From Bacteroidota bacterium (GTDB lineage Bacteria; Bacteroidota; Bacteroidia; Bacteroidales; GCA-2711565), in contig JAHIVC010000085.1 in assembly GCA_018816945.1 (NCBI GenBank), positions 1 to 55,121 of the forward strand: a stretch of DNA of 55,121 bases, read 5' to 3'. Made by a program: the position numbers and the translations under genes. Numbering within the stretch: position 1 is the stretch's first letter; the number at the start of each line of letters is the position of its first letter. The notes below the pieces were generated by a model. It was not told where the DNA came from. It made no database searches and was given only the letters and a program-made list of their open reading frames with translations. This document shows positions 23,802 through 33,274 of this stretch, piece after piece.

Positions 23802-24215
23802 ATGAACGATTCTTTTAATAGCAAAGGGATGATGTCTTTGGGTATTTTACATTTAACTCCTAAAGAAGCGTATGAATTATCTAAACAAGGTGCAGTTGTT
23901 GTGGATGTTCGTGAAGAATATATGGGGCGATTTAAAATGTTTGATGTTGCTGAATTGATATTTTGCCCGAAAAGTATATTGGAAGAAACCTATATGGAAC
24001 TCCCCCAAAACAAACCCTTGATATTTGCAGATGCGGTTGGATTAAGAAGCCGCGAAGCGGTATGGTTTCTGAAGGAAAAAGGGATCGATAATATTGCAAA
24101 TATGGCAGGTGGTTTGGTTGAATGGGAAAGGGATGGGCTGCCATTAAAAGTTGATAAATCGGAAATACTGACCGGTTCATGTATGTGTACGCTACGTAAA
24201 AGAAATAAAAAATGA
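23802..24215 (+). CDS. Rhodanese-like protein lacking the catalytic cysteine
   Basis: A 137-residue single rhodanese domain (VVVDVREEY; GGLVEWERDGLPL at the end). In the active-site loop, where rhodaneses have CxxGxRS, this protein has DAVGLRS, with Asp77 in place of the nucleophilic Cys, so classical sulfur transfer by that residue is not possible. The C-terminus adds SCMCTLRKRNKK with Cys127 and Cys129, which could be a substitute thiol pair; Cys55 is also present. Coupled at both ends: ATG directly after arsR, and its TGA overlaps the arsC ATG. A role as arsenate-module partner or chaperone is inferred from this coupling. Confidence 0.82.
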   Translation: MNDSFNSKGMMSLGILHLTPKEAYELSKQGAVVVDVREEYMGRFKMFDVAELIFCPKSILEETYMELPQNKPLIFADAVGLRSREAVWFLKEKGIDNIANMAGGLVEWERDGLPLKVDKSEILTGSCMCTLRKRNKK

Positions 24216-24646
24216 AGGTTTTAATATTATGCACAGGTAATAGTTGTCGCAGCCAGATGGCACACGGCATTTTGCAATCACTCGATAAGGATATCACTGT
24301 TCGATCGGCAGGTACGGAACCGGCAAAACTGATCAATGCGACAGCCGTAAAAGCCATGAAAGAAATTGGTATTGACATCAGCCATCATACCCCAAAAATG
24401 GTCGACCAATACCTTAATGATGAATGGGATTTTGTAATAACTGTTTGTGGCGGAGCTCAAGAAACATGCCCGGCATTTATGGGTAAAGTAAAACATCGTT
24501 TACATATTGGTTTCGACGACCCTTCACATGCAATCGGGACAGATGAATTTATTTGGAGCGAGTTTATCCGTGTTCGGGATGAAATAAAAGTAGCTTTCAT
24601 AAAATTTCATAATGAGAATATAAAAAAATTAAACCTTAAACATTAA
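24212..24646 (+). CDS. arsC: Arsenate reductase, thioredoxin-coupled (LMW phosphatase fold)
   Basis: A 144-residue protein with the P-loop CTGNSCRS (Cys7 nucleophile, Cys12, Arg13) and the resolving cysteines Cys79 and Cys86 in VCGGAQETCPAF. Spacing matches the thioredoxin-type ArsC of Staphylococcus and Bacillus, where the three-Cys cascade reduces arsenate to arsenite. General-acid region FDDPSHA contains the expected Asp. Length is normal. Its start overlaps the rhodanese-like gene by 4 bp, and an ACR3 pump follows, so arsenite made here can be exported. Compare the degenerate relative at 36670-37134. Confidence 0.95.
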   Translation: MKVLILCTGNSCRSQMAHGILQSLDKDITVRSAGTEPAKLINATAVKAMKEIGIDISHHTPKMVDQYLNDEWDFVITVCGGAQETCPAFMGKVKHRLHIGFDDPSHAIGTDEFIWSEFIRVRDEIKVAFIKFHNENIKKLNLKH

Positions 24647-24696
24647 TCATTTTTCAATAATCAATAATCATTCATAAATAATCATTTATTAAAGTT

Positions 24697-25773
24697 ATGC
24701 CATCAAAAAAAAGACTCAAATTTTTAGATCGCTATTTAACGCTTTGGATTTTCATGGCTATGGCGATTGGGGTATTATCCGGATATTTATTCCCGGCAAT
24801 TGCTAATTTTTGGGAATCCCTGAAACCATCCCCCGAAAGTACCACAAACCTACCAATCGCGATTGGGTTAATTTTAATGATGTACCCACCTTTGGCAAAA
24901 GTAAAATACGAAGAGTTGGGAGATGTTTTCAGAAACTTCAAAGTTCTTACTTTGTCTTTGATTCAAAATTGGGTCATTGGTCCGGTTTTGATGTTTGTTT
25001 TGGCCATCGTATTCTTTAAATTATTTCCGGGTGAAAACAATTCCAACTTGCCCTATATGTACGGTATTATTATGATTGGGTTGGCACGGTGCATTGCCAT
25101 GGTAATAGTCTGGAACGATTTAGCAAAAGGTGATACCCAGTATGCAGCGGGTTTGGTTGCGTTTAATTCAATTTTTCAGGTGATTTTTTTCTCGGTTTAT
25201 GCCTATGTTTTTATTGCAATTTTACCTGCATGGTTTGGCGTTCCAACCAACGATGCAGTTGAGAATATTACCATTGGTCAAATAGCTGAAAGTGTTTTTA
25301 TCTATCTGGGAATCCCATTTATAGTAGGGTTCCTGACCCGTTATATCTTAATCAGGGTTAAAAGTAAAGAGTGGTATCACAGCAAGTTTGTACCCAAAAT
25401 AAGCCCGATTACATTAATTGCGCTATTATTTACAATCATCGTGATGTTCTCATTAAAAGGGGAATACATTATAAAAATACCCATGGATGTTGTTTTAATT
25501 GCCATTCCTTTGCTCATCTATTTTATTGTAATGTTTGTGCTCTCCTTTTTTATGAGTAAAAAATTTGGCGCGAATTACGAACAATCGGTAACCTTATCGT
25601 TTACGGCAGCCAGTAATAACTTTGAATTGGCGATTGCTGTTGCCATTGCCATTTTCGGGATGAATTCAGGTGAAGCTTTTGCCGCAGTTATTGGTCCCTT
25701 GGTAGAAGTCCCTGTAATGATTGCTTTGGTAAATGTCGCCTTTTGGTTTAAACGGAAATATTTTATTTCTTAA
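24697..25773 (+). CDS. acr3: Arsenite efflux transporter, ACR3 family
   Basis: A 358-residue permease with ten predicted membrane helices. [15 protein letters not shown] contains the conserved Cys of helix 4 essential in ACR3 proteins, and [16 protein letters not shown] together with [12 protein letters not shown] are the conserved C-terminal helices. It exports arsenite in exchange for protons. It lies 50 bp after arsC in the same orientation and closes the arsenic island. The AT-rich gap (24647-24696) has short direct repeats of AATAATCA type, with no clear terminator or promoter, so read-through from arsR-arsC is expected. Confidence 0.95.
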   Translation: MPSKKRLKFLDRYLTLWIFMAMAIGVLSGYLFPAIANFWESLKPSPESTTNLPIAIGLILMMYPPLAKVKYEELGDVFRNFKVLTLSLIQNWVIGPVLMFVLAIVFFKLFPGENNSNLPYMYGIIMIGLARCIAMVIVWNDLAKGDTQYAAGLVAFNSIFQVIFFSVYAYVFIAILPAWFGVPTNDAVENITIGQIAESVFIYLGIPFIVGFLTRYILIRVKSKEWYHSKFVPKISPITLIALLFTIIVMFSLKGEYIIKIPMDVVLIAIPLLIYFIVMFVLSFFMSKKFGANYEQSVTLSFTAASNNFELAIAVAIAIFGMNSGEAFAAVIGPLVEVPVMIALVNVAFWFKRKYFIS

Positions 25774-25876
25774 ACATTAGATCTAACATAAAAAGGTTAT
25801 CAAAAGTTCCTTGTTTTTTTAAGAGTTATCTCTTTGTGATAAACAAGTTGAGAGTAGATTTAGATAGATAATTTGT

Positions 25877-25884
25877 TAATTTTG
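25877..25884 (+). promoter_or_regulatory. -7 promoter element of mnmH-selD
   Basis: TAATTTTG (TAnnTTTG) about 51 bp before the mnmH start. A TTG further upstream is spaced too widely to be counted with confidence. Confidence 0.4.
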
Positions 25885-25935
25885 CCAAAAGATCAATCCT
25901 GAAAAATTTTACAGGCTATTAATGAATTCTTATTG

Positions 25936-26976
25936 ATGAATCAGGACCCGAAAATTATAACAATTGCAGATTATTTTTTGAAATTTTCCGATCTTCATAT
26001 CATCGATGTTCGCTCACCCGGTGAGTTCGAAAAGGGTCATATTCCTCAGGCAAACAGCATCCCTTTGTTTACAGATGAAGAAAGGGCAAAAGTTGGTACT
26101 GCCTATACTCGGCAGTCGAAGGAAATAGCCATGAACATCGGACTAAAAATTGTTAAACCCAAGCTCCGGAATTTTATTGATGAATCAAGAAAAATTGCAC
26201 CCGAAGGAAGAGTGGTAGTTCATTGTTGGAGGGGAGGGATGAGAAGTGCTTCTTTCGCACGACATCTTACCGAGAATGGTTTTTCGGAAGTTTTTTTGAT
26301 CGAAGGTGGTTATAAGCATTATCGTAGGCACGTTTTGCAATTTTTTGAGCATTCATTTCATCTATATATTGTTGGCGGTTATACAGGAAGTGGTAAAACC
26401 AGAATTTTGGAAATTTTACGTGAAAAAGCACAACAAGTCATCGATTTGGAAGGAATTGCTCACCATCGTGGTTCGGCGTTTGGTGGAATAAGCATGGGTA
26501 AACAACCGAGCGTCGAGCAGTTCGAGAATAATTTGTATGAGGAAATGCGGCACCTCGACCTTGATCAGCCAATTTGGTTGGAAGACGAAAGCCATCATAT
26601 TGGCTCAGTATTTGTCCCCAAAGCCTTATTCGACCAAATGGAAGCAAGCAGGGTTTATTTCCTCAATATTCCACGCGAAGAGCGTGCAAAATATCTGGTG
26701 AATGAATATTCAAATCTGGATAGAGAGGAATTGGCTGTTTCAATTAAAAAAATAGCAAAACGACTGGGTTTCGATCAGGCAAAATATGCGCTTGAATTCC
26801 TCGGAAAAGAAGATTTTTATAATGTGGCAATGACCACCTTAAAATATTATGATAAGTTTTATTTAAGAGGGTTATCCCTTCACGATAAATCAAAAATACG
26901 GAAGATTAACATTGAATCAGTCAGGCATGCTGATAATGCCGACCTGCTTCTAAAAGTAGTAACAAATGAAAGCTGA
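25936..26976 (+). CDS. mnmH: tRNA 2-selenouridine synthase MnmH/SelU
   Basis: Replaces sulfur by selenium in 2-thiouridine at tRNA wobble position 34, via a geranylated intermediate, using selenophosphate. The 346-residue protein (ATG 25936; a TTG one codon earlier is unlikely) has an N-terminal rhodanese domain with the catalytic loop [11 protein letters not shown] and a C-terminal P-loop domain starting [26 protein letters not shown] and [10 protein letters not shown] are conserved in the family. It overlaps selD, the selenophosphate donor, by 11 bp, which fixes the pathway. Unlike the two other rhodanese domains on this strand, it is a fully canonical one. Confidence 0.95.
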   Translation: MNQDPKIITIADYFLKFSDLHIIDVRSPGEFEKGHIPQANSIPLFTDEERAKVGTAYTRQSKEIAMNIGLKIVKPKLRNFIDESRKIAPEGRVVVHCWRGGMRSASFARHLTENGFSEVFLIEGGYKHYRRHVLQFFEHSFHLYIVGGYTGSGKTRILEILREKAQQVIDLEGIAHHRGSAFGGISMGKQPSVEQFENNLYEEMRHLDLDQPIWLEDESHHIGSVFVPKALFDQMEASRVYFLNIPREERAKYLVNEYSNLDREELAVSIKKIAKRLGFDQAKYALEFLGKEDFYNVAMTTLKYYDKFYLRGLSLHDKSKIRKINIESVRHADNADLLLKVVTNES

Positions 26977-28003
26977 GTTCAGGTTAACACAATACAGCCA
27001 TGGAGCCGGATGTGGGTGCAAAATTTCTCCAAAAATGTTGGATTCAATTTTAGAAACATGCATACCTCAGGATATTGATAAGAATTTGCTGGTGGGGAAC
27101 AGTGATCGTGATGATGCCGCCGTGTATAATCTGGGCGATGGCACTGCCATTATTAGTACTACCGATTTCTTTCTTCCAATAGTTGACGATCCCTATATTT
27201 TTGGAAAAATTGCCGCAGTAAATGCCATTAGCGATGTTTATGCGATGGGTGGAAAACCAATGCTCGCCATTGCTATTTTGGGCTGGCCGATCAATAAAAT
27301 CCCAGTTGAAGTGGCTGCACGAGTTATGGAAGGCGGAAGAGCTGTATGTAAAGAGGCCGGAATAATTCTGGCCGGCGGCCATAGCATTGATAATCCGGAA
27401 CCTATATTTGGCCTGGCTGTTACCGGTCGGGTTGAAATATCAAAATTAAAACAAAACAGCAGTGCAAAGGCCGGATCAAAATTGTATCTGACTAAACCTT
27501 TGGGTGTTGGAATACTGGCCACGGCGCAGAAACAAGGAAAAATCAAGGACGAACATTTGCAAATCGCACAAAATTCGATGATGCTTTTGAATAAGGTAGG
27601 AGCAGAGCTTGCAGAAATTGAAGGGGTCACTGCAATGACCGATGTTACAGGATTTGGCTTGATGGGCCATTTACTTGAAATGTGTGAAGGAAGCAAAGTT
27701 TCAGCAGTCATAGATTATAAAAAAGTGCCGATATTTCCAGAGGCAATAACTTATTTGAACGAAGGTGCCATACCGGGAGGTACAAAGAGAAATTGGAATA
27801 GTTATGGACATAAGCTAAATTTGAAATCGGAGGAACAGAAAAACATTTTATGCGACCCACAAACAAGTGGCGGGCTTCTGGTTGCTGTTTCAGAGAAAGA
27901 TGTTCGACGGGTTGAAATAATTTTAAAACAACAAAATCTTTTCGCTCATTCTTTTGGTTATTTAACTGAAACAGGGGCAGAACTAATAAAAGTTGTAAAT
28001 TGA
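26966..28003 (+). CDS. selD: Selenide, water dikinase
   Basis: Makes selenophosphate from selenide and ATP. The 345-residue protein opens with [15 protein letters not shown], where Cys16 and Lys19 correspond to the essential Cys17 and Lys20 of the E. coli enzyme. The catalytic position is Cys, not selenocysteine. The AIRS-type halves follow: [30 protein letters not shown] with the metal-binding Asp, and [14 protein letters not shown]. Length is normal. Translationally coupled to mnmH. Neither selA, selB nor tRNA-Sec is in the window, so what is visible supports selenouridine tRNA modification only. Confidence 0.96.
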   Translation: MKAEFRLTQYSHGAGCGCKISPKMLDSILETCIPQDIDKNLLVGNSDRDDAAVYNLGDGTAIISTTDFFLPIVDDPYIFGKIAAVNAISDVYAMGGKPMLAIAILGWPINKIPVEVAARVMEGGRAVCKEAGIILAGGHSIDNPEPIFGLAVTGRVEISKLKQNSSAKAGSKLYLTKPLGVGILATAQKQGKIKDEHLQIAQNSMMLLNKVGAELAEIEGVTAMTDVTGFGLMGHLLEMCEGSKVSAVIDYKKVPIFPEAITYLNEGAIPGGTKRNWNSYGHKLNLKSEEQKNILCDPQTSGGLLVAVSEKDVRRVEIILKQQNLFAHSFGYLTETGAELIKVVN

Positions 28004-28039
28004 AAATTTTAATATTCATCATAATTAAAACATAGGGTT

Positions 28040-29458
28040 ATGAAAAAATTAATGCACTTAATTTTCGTATTTGTTGTTGCAAATTCATCTATTAATGCCA
28101 ATGTGGCTGAGTTTGATCATTATTTTAAAGACAAAACCATGCGAGTCGATTATTTCCACAGTGGAACTGCCACAGAGGAACATTTCGCGATCGATCGAAT
28201 TGTTTCAGATGGAGCATGGGCCGGAAGCCTATCGCATTTAGTTGACGAAATAAATTTTGGGCTTTATCAGTTTGACGTAATTAATTTAGCTGATGGAAAT
28301 CTGATCTATAGCAGGGGTTTTGCCAGTGTTTTTGGTGAGTGGCAAACCATTCCGGAAGCAGGTGAACAATGGGGCACTTTTCATGAATCAATCCGATTTC
28401 CATGGCCTTTAAAGCCTGTAAAAATTCAGATGAAAAAAAGAAATGAAAAGAATAATTTTACGGTTATCTGGGAAACAAATATTGATCCTGCTTCAAGAAA
28501 AGTTACACCGGCCGATTTAATTTCGCCATTCAAAACCAAGAACTTTTTAGTAAACGGATCGCCAAAAGAAAAAGTGGATATTGTGATTTTAGGAGATGGA
28601 TATACCGCCAAAGAAATGGATAAATTCCATAAAGATATTGAACGATTAACTGCAAGTTTGTTTGCTGTTGAACCATTCAAATCAAGGAAAAATGAATTTA
28701 ATGTCAGGGCTGTTGAAACTCCATCGGCTACTTCAGGTGTGAATAAACCACACCCCGGTATTTTCAATCGTACCCCATTAACCGTACATTACAGTAGTTT
28801 TGATAGTGAGCGTTATGCTTTGAGTTATGACAATAGGGCCATCAGAGAAGCTGCTTCAGCAGTGCCTTATGATTTTATGTTTTTGTTGATTAATGAGCGA
28901 ACATATGGTGGAGGCGGCATTTATCAGTTATATGCTTCGGTTTCGGTTGATAATCAATTTTCTGACTATATTTTCGTACACGAATTTGGGCATCATTTTG
29001 CTGCTTTGGCCGATGAATATTATTCTTCTTCGGTTTCATACCAGATGCCGGAAATTACCGTAGAACCTTGGGAAGCAAATATTACAGCTTTATTGGATGG
29101 GAAGTTGAAATGGCAGGATATGGTAAAAGAGGGGACTCCGATCCCAACTCCATGGAATAAAGAAGTGTTTGACAAACATGCCATCGAAATACAAAAAGAA
29201 AGAGAACGCCTTCGCGCGGCCAACTCTCCCGAATCGGTTCTGGAGGATTTATTCAACAAACAAAAGAAGGAAGAAACCCGCATGATTAGCGAAATGGAGA
29301 ATAAGGGTAAAATTGGTGCTTTCGAAGGAGCGTCTTATTATCAATATGGAATGTACCGCTCATCAATCGACTGCATTATGTACACCAGAAATAGTAATGA
29401 TTTTTGCCCTGTTTGCCAGCGTGCCATCTCAACTGTTATTGATCAGTACACAAAATAA
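28040..29458 (+). CDS. Secreted M64 (IgA peptidase-like) metallopeptidase
   Basis: A 472-residue secreted zinc peptidase with signal peptide (MKKLMHLIFVFVVANSSINA). An M64 N-terminal beta domain follows (about 25-170: MRVDYFHSGTATEEHFAI, FGEWQTIPEA). The catalytic domain begins VDIVILGDGYTAKEMDKF and holds the zinc motif HEFGHHFAALADEYY, with an Asp/Glu ligand after the HExxH. CIMYTRNSNDFCPVCQRAI near the end is the conserved Cys region of the family. Named for a Clostridium IgA peptidase, but Bacteroidota members have mostly unknown substrates. It starts 36 bp after selD with no functional link evident. Confidence 0.92.
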   Translation: MKKLMHLIFVFVVANSSINANVAEFDHYFKDKTMRVDYFHSGTATEEHFAIDRIVSDGAWAGSLSHLVDEINFGLYQFDVINLADGNLIYSRGFASVFGEWQTIPEAGEQWGTFHESIRFPWPLKPVKIQMKKRNEKNNFTVIWETNIDPASRKVTPADLISPFKTKNFLVNGSPKEKVDIVILGDGYTAKEMDKFHKDIERLTASLFAVEPFKSRKNEFNVRAVETPSATSGVNKPHPGIFNRTPLTVHYSSFDSERYALSYDNRAIREAASAVPYDFMFLLINERTYGGGGIYQLYASVSVDNQFSDYIFVHEFGHHFAALADEYYSSSVSYQMPEITVEPWEANITALLDGKLKWQDMVKEGTPIPTPWNKEVFDKHAIEIQKERERLRAANSPESVLEDLFNKQKKEETRMISEMENKGKIGAFEGASYYQYGMYRSSIDCIMYTRNSNDFCPVCQRAISTVIDQYTK

Positions 29459-29498
29459 TGCGTATTGGGTCAAATACACATTATTTAAAAAAATAGAA

Positions 29499-29506
29499 TA
29501 AATTTG
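29499..29506 (+). promoter_or_regulatory. -7 promoter element of fabG
   Basis: TAAATTTG (TAnnTTTG) 34 bp before the fabG ATG. Confidence 0.45.
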
Positions 29507-29540
29507 TTTTTTTAAATTTTAAAACTAAAAACCATACTAT

Positions 29541-30287
29541 ATGAAATTACTTGAAGGAAAAACTGCTTTAATTACTGGTGCATCACGCGGAATAGGAAGG
29601 GAAATTGCATTGAAATTTGCAGCTCAGGGTGCCAATATTGCTTTTTCAGATTTGGCTTATGATGATAATGCAAAAAGCCTTGAGGTGGAAATCGAAGCCT
29701 TGGGACTTAAAGCTAAAGGATATGCATCCGATGCAAGTTCATTTGATGGAGGAGAGGCCTTGATTAATGCTGTGATGGAAGAATTTGGCCGTATTGACAT
29801 CCTGGTTAATAATGCAGGAATAACACGCGATAACTTATTGATGCGAATGACCGAAGCAGATTGGGACTTAGTAATCAAGGTTAATTTGAAATCAGTTTTC
29901 AATCTTACAAAAGCCGTTCAAAAGGTCATGTTAAAACAACGCTCAGGAAGTATTATCAACATGAGTTCTGTGGTTGGTGTTAATGGCAATGCGGGCCAAT
30001 CAAATTATTCAGCGTCAAAAGCCGGATTAATTGGTTTCACTAAATCAATTGCTCAGGAATTAGGTTCACGGAATGTAAGATGTAATGCAATTGCGCCGGG
30101 TTTTATAGAAACTGATATGACTGCCAAACTTCCGGAAGACGTTAAAAAGGAATGGATTAAAACAATCCCATTACGCCGTTCGGGCCAGGCAGACGATGTT
30201 GCAAATATTGCCATATTCCTGGGCTCTGACTTATCTGGTTATGTAACCGGTCAGGTAATAAGCGTTTGTGGTGGAATGAGTATGTAA
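29541..30287 (+). CDS. fabG: 3-oxoacyl-ACP reductase FabG (short-chain dehydrogenase)
   Basis: A 248-residue SDR enzyme that reduces 3-oxoacyl-ACP with NADPH in fatty acid elongation. It has TGASRGIGREIA (cofactor glycine motif), NNAGITRDNLLMRM, the catalytic Ser in INMSSVVG, Tyr and Lys in YSASKAG, and the ending GQVISVCGGMSM, all typical of FabG. It stands alone here, without acpP, fabD or fabF, so it may be a second copy. An acetoacetyl-CoA reductase (PhaB) role cannot be excluded from sequence alone, though the motif set fits FabG better. Confidence 0.93.
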   Translation: MKLLEGKTALITGASRGIGREIALKFAAQGANIAFSDLAYDDNAKSLEVEIEALGLKAKGYASDASSFDGGEALINAVMEEFGRIDILVNNAGITRDNLLMRMTEADWDLVIKVNLKSVFNLTKAVQKVMLKQRSGSIINMSSVVGVNGNAGQSNYSASKAGLIGFTKSIAQELGSRNVRCNAIAPGFIETDMTAKLPEDVKKEWIKTIPLRRSGQADDVANIAIFLGSDLSGYVTGQVISVCGGMSM

Positions 30288-30351
30288 GTTTTTTGTTCCC
30301 ATATTATTGCTTCTTTCTTAATTCAGTTTTAAGGCTTAAACTCCTGATTTT

Positions 30352-31593
30352 ATGATCTCTGCTGAGGTTTTATTTGTTATTGTACTTACAGTAATTATAT
30401 TTGATTATTTGCTGGAGCAGTTTCTTGATTTTCTCAATGCTCGTTATTGGTCGGATAAATTACCCGATGAACTGAAAGGTATTTACGATGCTGAGAAGTA
30501 TAAAAAATCACAGGAGTATGCTAAAGCCAAGAGAAAAATATCCACCCTGTTAAACACACTCTCAACCCTATTGATTATTGGACTCTTCTGGTGGAAGGGA
30601 TTTGTAATACTCGACGACTATTTACGTATTATTACACAAAATCAAATTTTGCTTGGCTTGTTGTTTTTTGGGATAATTGGATTTTTAGCTGATATTTTAT
30701 CCATTCCTTTCGATCTTTATAATACATTCATTATTGAGGAAAAATTCGGGTTTAATAAAACTACTATGCGTACTTATGTTATAGACAAACTAAAAGGATG
30801 GCTACTTGCCGCGGTTCTTGGTGGAGGTTTGTTAGCTTTGATTATTTGGATTTATTTAGAAACAACTTCTTTATTTTGGCTGTTTGCCTGGGGTTTAATT
30901 GGCATATTTATGATTTTTATGAGTATGTTTTACTCCAATCTCATAGTTCCTTTATTTAATAAACAAGTGCCTTTAGCCGATGGAGAGTTGCGTAATGCAA
31001 TTGAAAAATTTGCAGTCAAGGCCGGATTTGCTTTGGATAATATTTATGTGATTGATGGTTCAAAACGATCGTCGAAAGCAAATGCTTATTTTAGTGGATT
31101 TGGACCAAAAAAGCGGATTGTTTTATTTGATACCCTAATTCAAAACCATACTGTCGAGGAATTGGTGGCAGTGTTGGCTCATGAAATTGGGCATTATAAG
31201 AAAAAGCATACTTATTTGGGATTGGGCATTTCTCTTGTTCAAACGGGGTTTATGTTTTTTATTCTCTCCTTATTTATTGGAAATCCTTTATTATCAGAAG
31301 CTCTTGGGTCTTCAAATATAAGTTTCCATATTGGTGTTTTAGTATTTGCAATTCTTTATAGCCCTGTGTCGCTTGTTCTAGGTTTATTAACCAATTTTTT
31401 ATCGCGAAAGCATGAATTTGAAGCCGATCAATTTGCAAGTGAAAAGTATGATGCTGATTCGTTGGGTAATGCATTAAAAAAACTATCTGTAAATAATTTG
31501 AATAATTTAAAACCCCATCCAATTTATGTATTTTTTTATTATTCACACCCTCCACTTTTACAGCGGCTTGAAGCAATAAAAAAAATAAAATAG
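30352..31593 (+). CDS. M48 family membrane metallopeptidase (STE24/CAAX type)
   Basis: A 413-residue protein with about seven membrane helices, resembling the eukaryotic-like STE24 branch of M48. The zinc site is HEIGHYKKKH, with the third ligand in HEFEADQFASEKYD. The conserved C-terminal segment is NNLNNLKPHPIYVFFYYSHPPLLQRL. The N-terminal domain has DYLLEQFLDFLNARYWSDKLP and the IEEKFGFNKTT motif typical of STE24. It would cleave membrane-associated peptides. Prenylation is not expected in bacteria, so the substrate is unknown. It ends 1 bp before the convergent sugar transferase stop. Confidence 0.93.
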   Translation: MISAEVLFVIVLTVIIFDYLLEQFLDFLNARYWSDKLPDELKGIYDAEKYKKSQEYAKAKRKISTLLNTLSTLLIIGLFWWKGFVILDDYLRIITQNQILLGLLFFGIIGFLADILSIPFDLYNTFIIEEKFGFNKTTMRTYVIDKLKGWLLAAVLGGGLLALIIWIYLETTSLFWLFAWGLIGIFMIFMSMFYSNLIVPLFNKQVPLADGELRNAIEKFAVKAGFALDNIYVIDGSKRSSKANAYFSGFGPKKRIVLFDTLIQNHTVEELVAVLAHEIGHYKKKHTYLGLGISLVQTGFMFFILSLFIGNPLLSEALGSSNISFHIGVLVFAILYSPVSLVLGLLTNFLSRKHEFEADQFASEKYDADSLGNALKKLSVNNLNNLKPHPIYVFFYYSHPPLLQRLEAIKKIK

Positions 31594-31594
31594 A

Positions 31595-32404
31595 TTAGGT
31601 GCGTTGGTTTTTGAAAACAGCCGGGATGGTTCGGAGTATTAGTTTGATATCTCCCCAAAAAGATGAATTCAGTACATATTGGTTGTCAAGGCTTTTTCTC
31701 GATTCAGAGGATAATTTAGGTGAGGCACTTTGTCGTACTTGCCAGAGACCCGTTATTCCTGCAGGAGCTAAAAATCGTAAGGCCCATTGATCGTCGGTAA
31801 GTCTTTCAGCTTCATATAATGGTAAAGGCCTGTTTCCGACAATAGACATATCGCCTTTTATCACATTTACAAATTGTGGTATTTCATCAATATTAAAGTT
31901 TCTGATAATTTTTCCGCATTTTGTTAAGCGAGGATCATTTTTGATTTTAAAAAATGTAATGGAATTCGTTTGTTCACGTTTGCGCTTAAGATATTGATTT
32001 TCGCAAATTTCGGCCCCATCAATATGCAAAATCGGAGAGCATGGTTTGCCAAGCCTTTCGCAATCAATACATTTTTCATTTTTGGCAAAGCTCTTCCCGC
32101 TCTTATACTGGTCAATTAAATATTGGTTGAGTTCAGAGAGTTCGGCTCTTTTTTCATCTGAACCCATATACATTGATCTTAATTTATAAAAATTGAAAAT
32201 GTCGTATCCTGTTCCAACTCTTCGTGAGATATAAAATACAGGACCTCTTGATTCAAGTTTTATAAAAATCATTGCCAGTAACCAAACCGGGCTTAGGATT
32301 GTCAGTGCAAATACAGAAAATACTATATCAAAAATCCTCTTAGAAGTACTAATTTTGAAATCTTCGAAGGTTTCTTGGCCTTTTACTTTAAACTTATCAC
32401 GCAT
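31595..32404 (-). CDS. Sugar transferase with a Cys-containing insertion
   Basis: A 269-residue polyprenyl-phosphate sugar-phosphate transferase of the short type: one membrane helix (about 25-48), FYKLRSMYM, then NIDEIPQFVNVIKGDMSIVGNRPLP and the end region LAPAGITGLWQVR. Between KLRSM and NDPRL, where most relatives have about 15-25 residues, there are around 80, with Cys112-x2-Cys115-x6-Cys122-x11-Cys134. This could form a metal-binding or disulfide-bearing loop on the cytosolic face. It shares the catalytic core with the long enzyme at 251-1675. No glycan cluster surrounds it. Preceded by 66 bp with no clear promoter. Confidence 0.88.
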   Translation of the reverse strand: MRDKFKVKGQETFEDFKISTSKRIFDIVFSVFALTILSPVWLLAMIFIKLESRGPVFYISRRVGTGYDIFNFYKLRSMYMGSDEKRAELSELNQYLIDQYKSGKSFAKNEKCIDCERLGKPCSPILHIDGAEICENQYLKRKREQTNSITFFKIKNDPRLTKCGKIIRNFNIDEIPQFVNVIKGDMSIVGNRPLPLYEAERLTDDQWALRFLAPAGITGLWQVRQSASPKLSSESRKSLDNQYVLNSSFWGDIKLILRTIPAVFKNQRT

Positions 32405-32470
32405 TATTTATTCTTTTCGATTCAAATATAATGCATTTTTTTAAATATTAGTAGCGAATCATTCGAACAA

Positions 32471-33274
32471 TTACAAATCACTTTTCTTTAAAGTAAGTTG
32501 CATTAAGTAAATAAATAAAAAGGAATAAACAAAAACTACGATTACATCTTCTATTGAAACAAATGTTCTGAAGTTGAGGCCAAATATTTTCATCAATGAA
32601 GTATTGGGAATGTCAATTAAATTTCCAATTGAACGTAAAGGAAGGTAGTCGCCCCATCCATCCGGTAATTTATAATAGATGTATTTTTCAATGATATAAA
32701 AATACAGAAAAAGCAACCCAATTGTAAGACCCGATCGTTTTGTTAAAATGCCTAGAAAAAGGGCAAAGAGCATGAAGGCAAATAATTCAAGAAAATAGGT
32801 GAAAACAAATGTTAGATTGATAAACATCATCGAAAGTGTCACTTCCGGTGTATTTGTAAAACCGAGAATGAGCCCGATGATGAAAAGGAACATCGTGGCT
32901 GCAGCACTTATCAATAAAATCATTAGAAGTTTTGACAATAAAAAATCCCATCTCGACAATCCTGTGATAATATTTTGGCGTATCGTTCGATATGAATATT
33001 CGTTGGTAATAAAAATAATCACAACAATCGCGAGTATTATTTTAAAGTAACCAGCAACATAGGTTAGGTTTTGCCAGATACCGGGGAAGTCATAGAGTGT
33101 AATTTTCGTGACTGGAATAGGTGCTTTTTTCCCTGCATCAATCATCATTTCATTAATAACGGATTGAATGCCAAAAAAAATAGTACCTAAAATGAGGGCA
33201 TATAATCCCATTAATATCCAAAAGGTTTTATTGTTGGCAACCTTTTTAAATTCTATTTTAAGAAGTCTTATCAT
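32471..33274 (-). CDS. ABC-2 type transporter permease
   Basis: A 267-residue membrane protein with six predicted helices: FWILMGLYALILGTIFFGI at the start, a periplasmic loop to about residue 65, then VAGYFKIILAIVVIIFITNEYSYRT, the usual helix 2 with the N-E-Y-S-R-T coupling segment of ABC-2 exporters. It forms the membrane part of an exporter with the ATPase encoded just upstream, which it overlaps by 17 bp. The exported substrate is unknown; such pairs in Bacteroidota are variously lipid, antibiotic or sodium exporters. Confidence 0.88.
   Translation of the reverse strand: MIRLLKIEFKKVANNKTFWILMGLYALILGTIFFGIQSVINEMMIDAGKKAPIPVTKITLYDFPGIWQNLTYVAGYFKIILAIVVIIFITNEYSYRTIRQNIITGLSRWDFLLSKLLMILLISAAATMFLFIIGLILGFTNTPEVTLSMMFINLTFVFTYFLELFAFMLFALFLGILTKRSGLTIGLLFLYFYIIEKYIYYKLPDGWGDYLPLRSIGNLIDIPNTSLMKIFGLNFRTFVSIEDVIVVFVYSFLFIYLMQLTLKKSDL

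Noticed and set aside
26966-26976. Overlap of mnmH and selD as a possible frameshift or fusion
   Set aside because: Both proteins are complete with normal ends. The 11-bp overlap is simple translational coupling.
26996-27020. Selenocysteine at the SelD active site
   Set aside because: The codon at the catalytic position is a normal Cys codon; no in-frame TGA occurs there.
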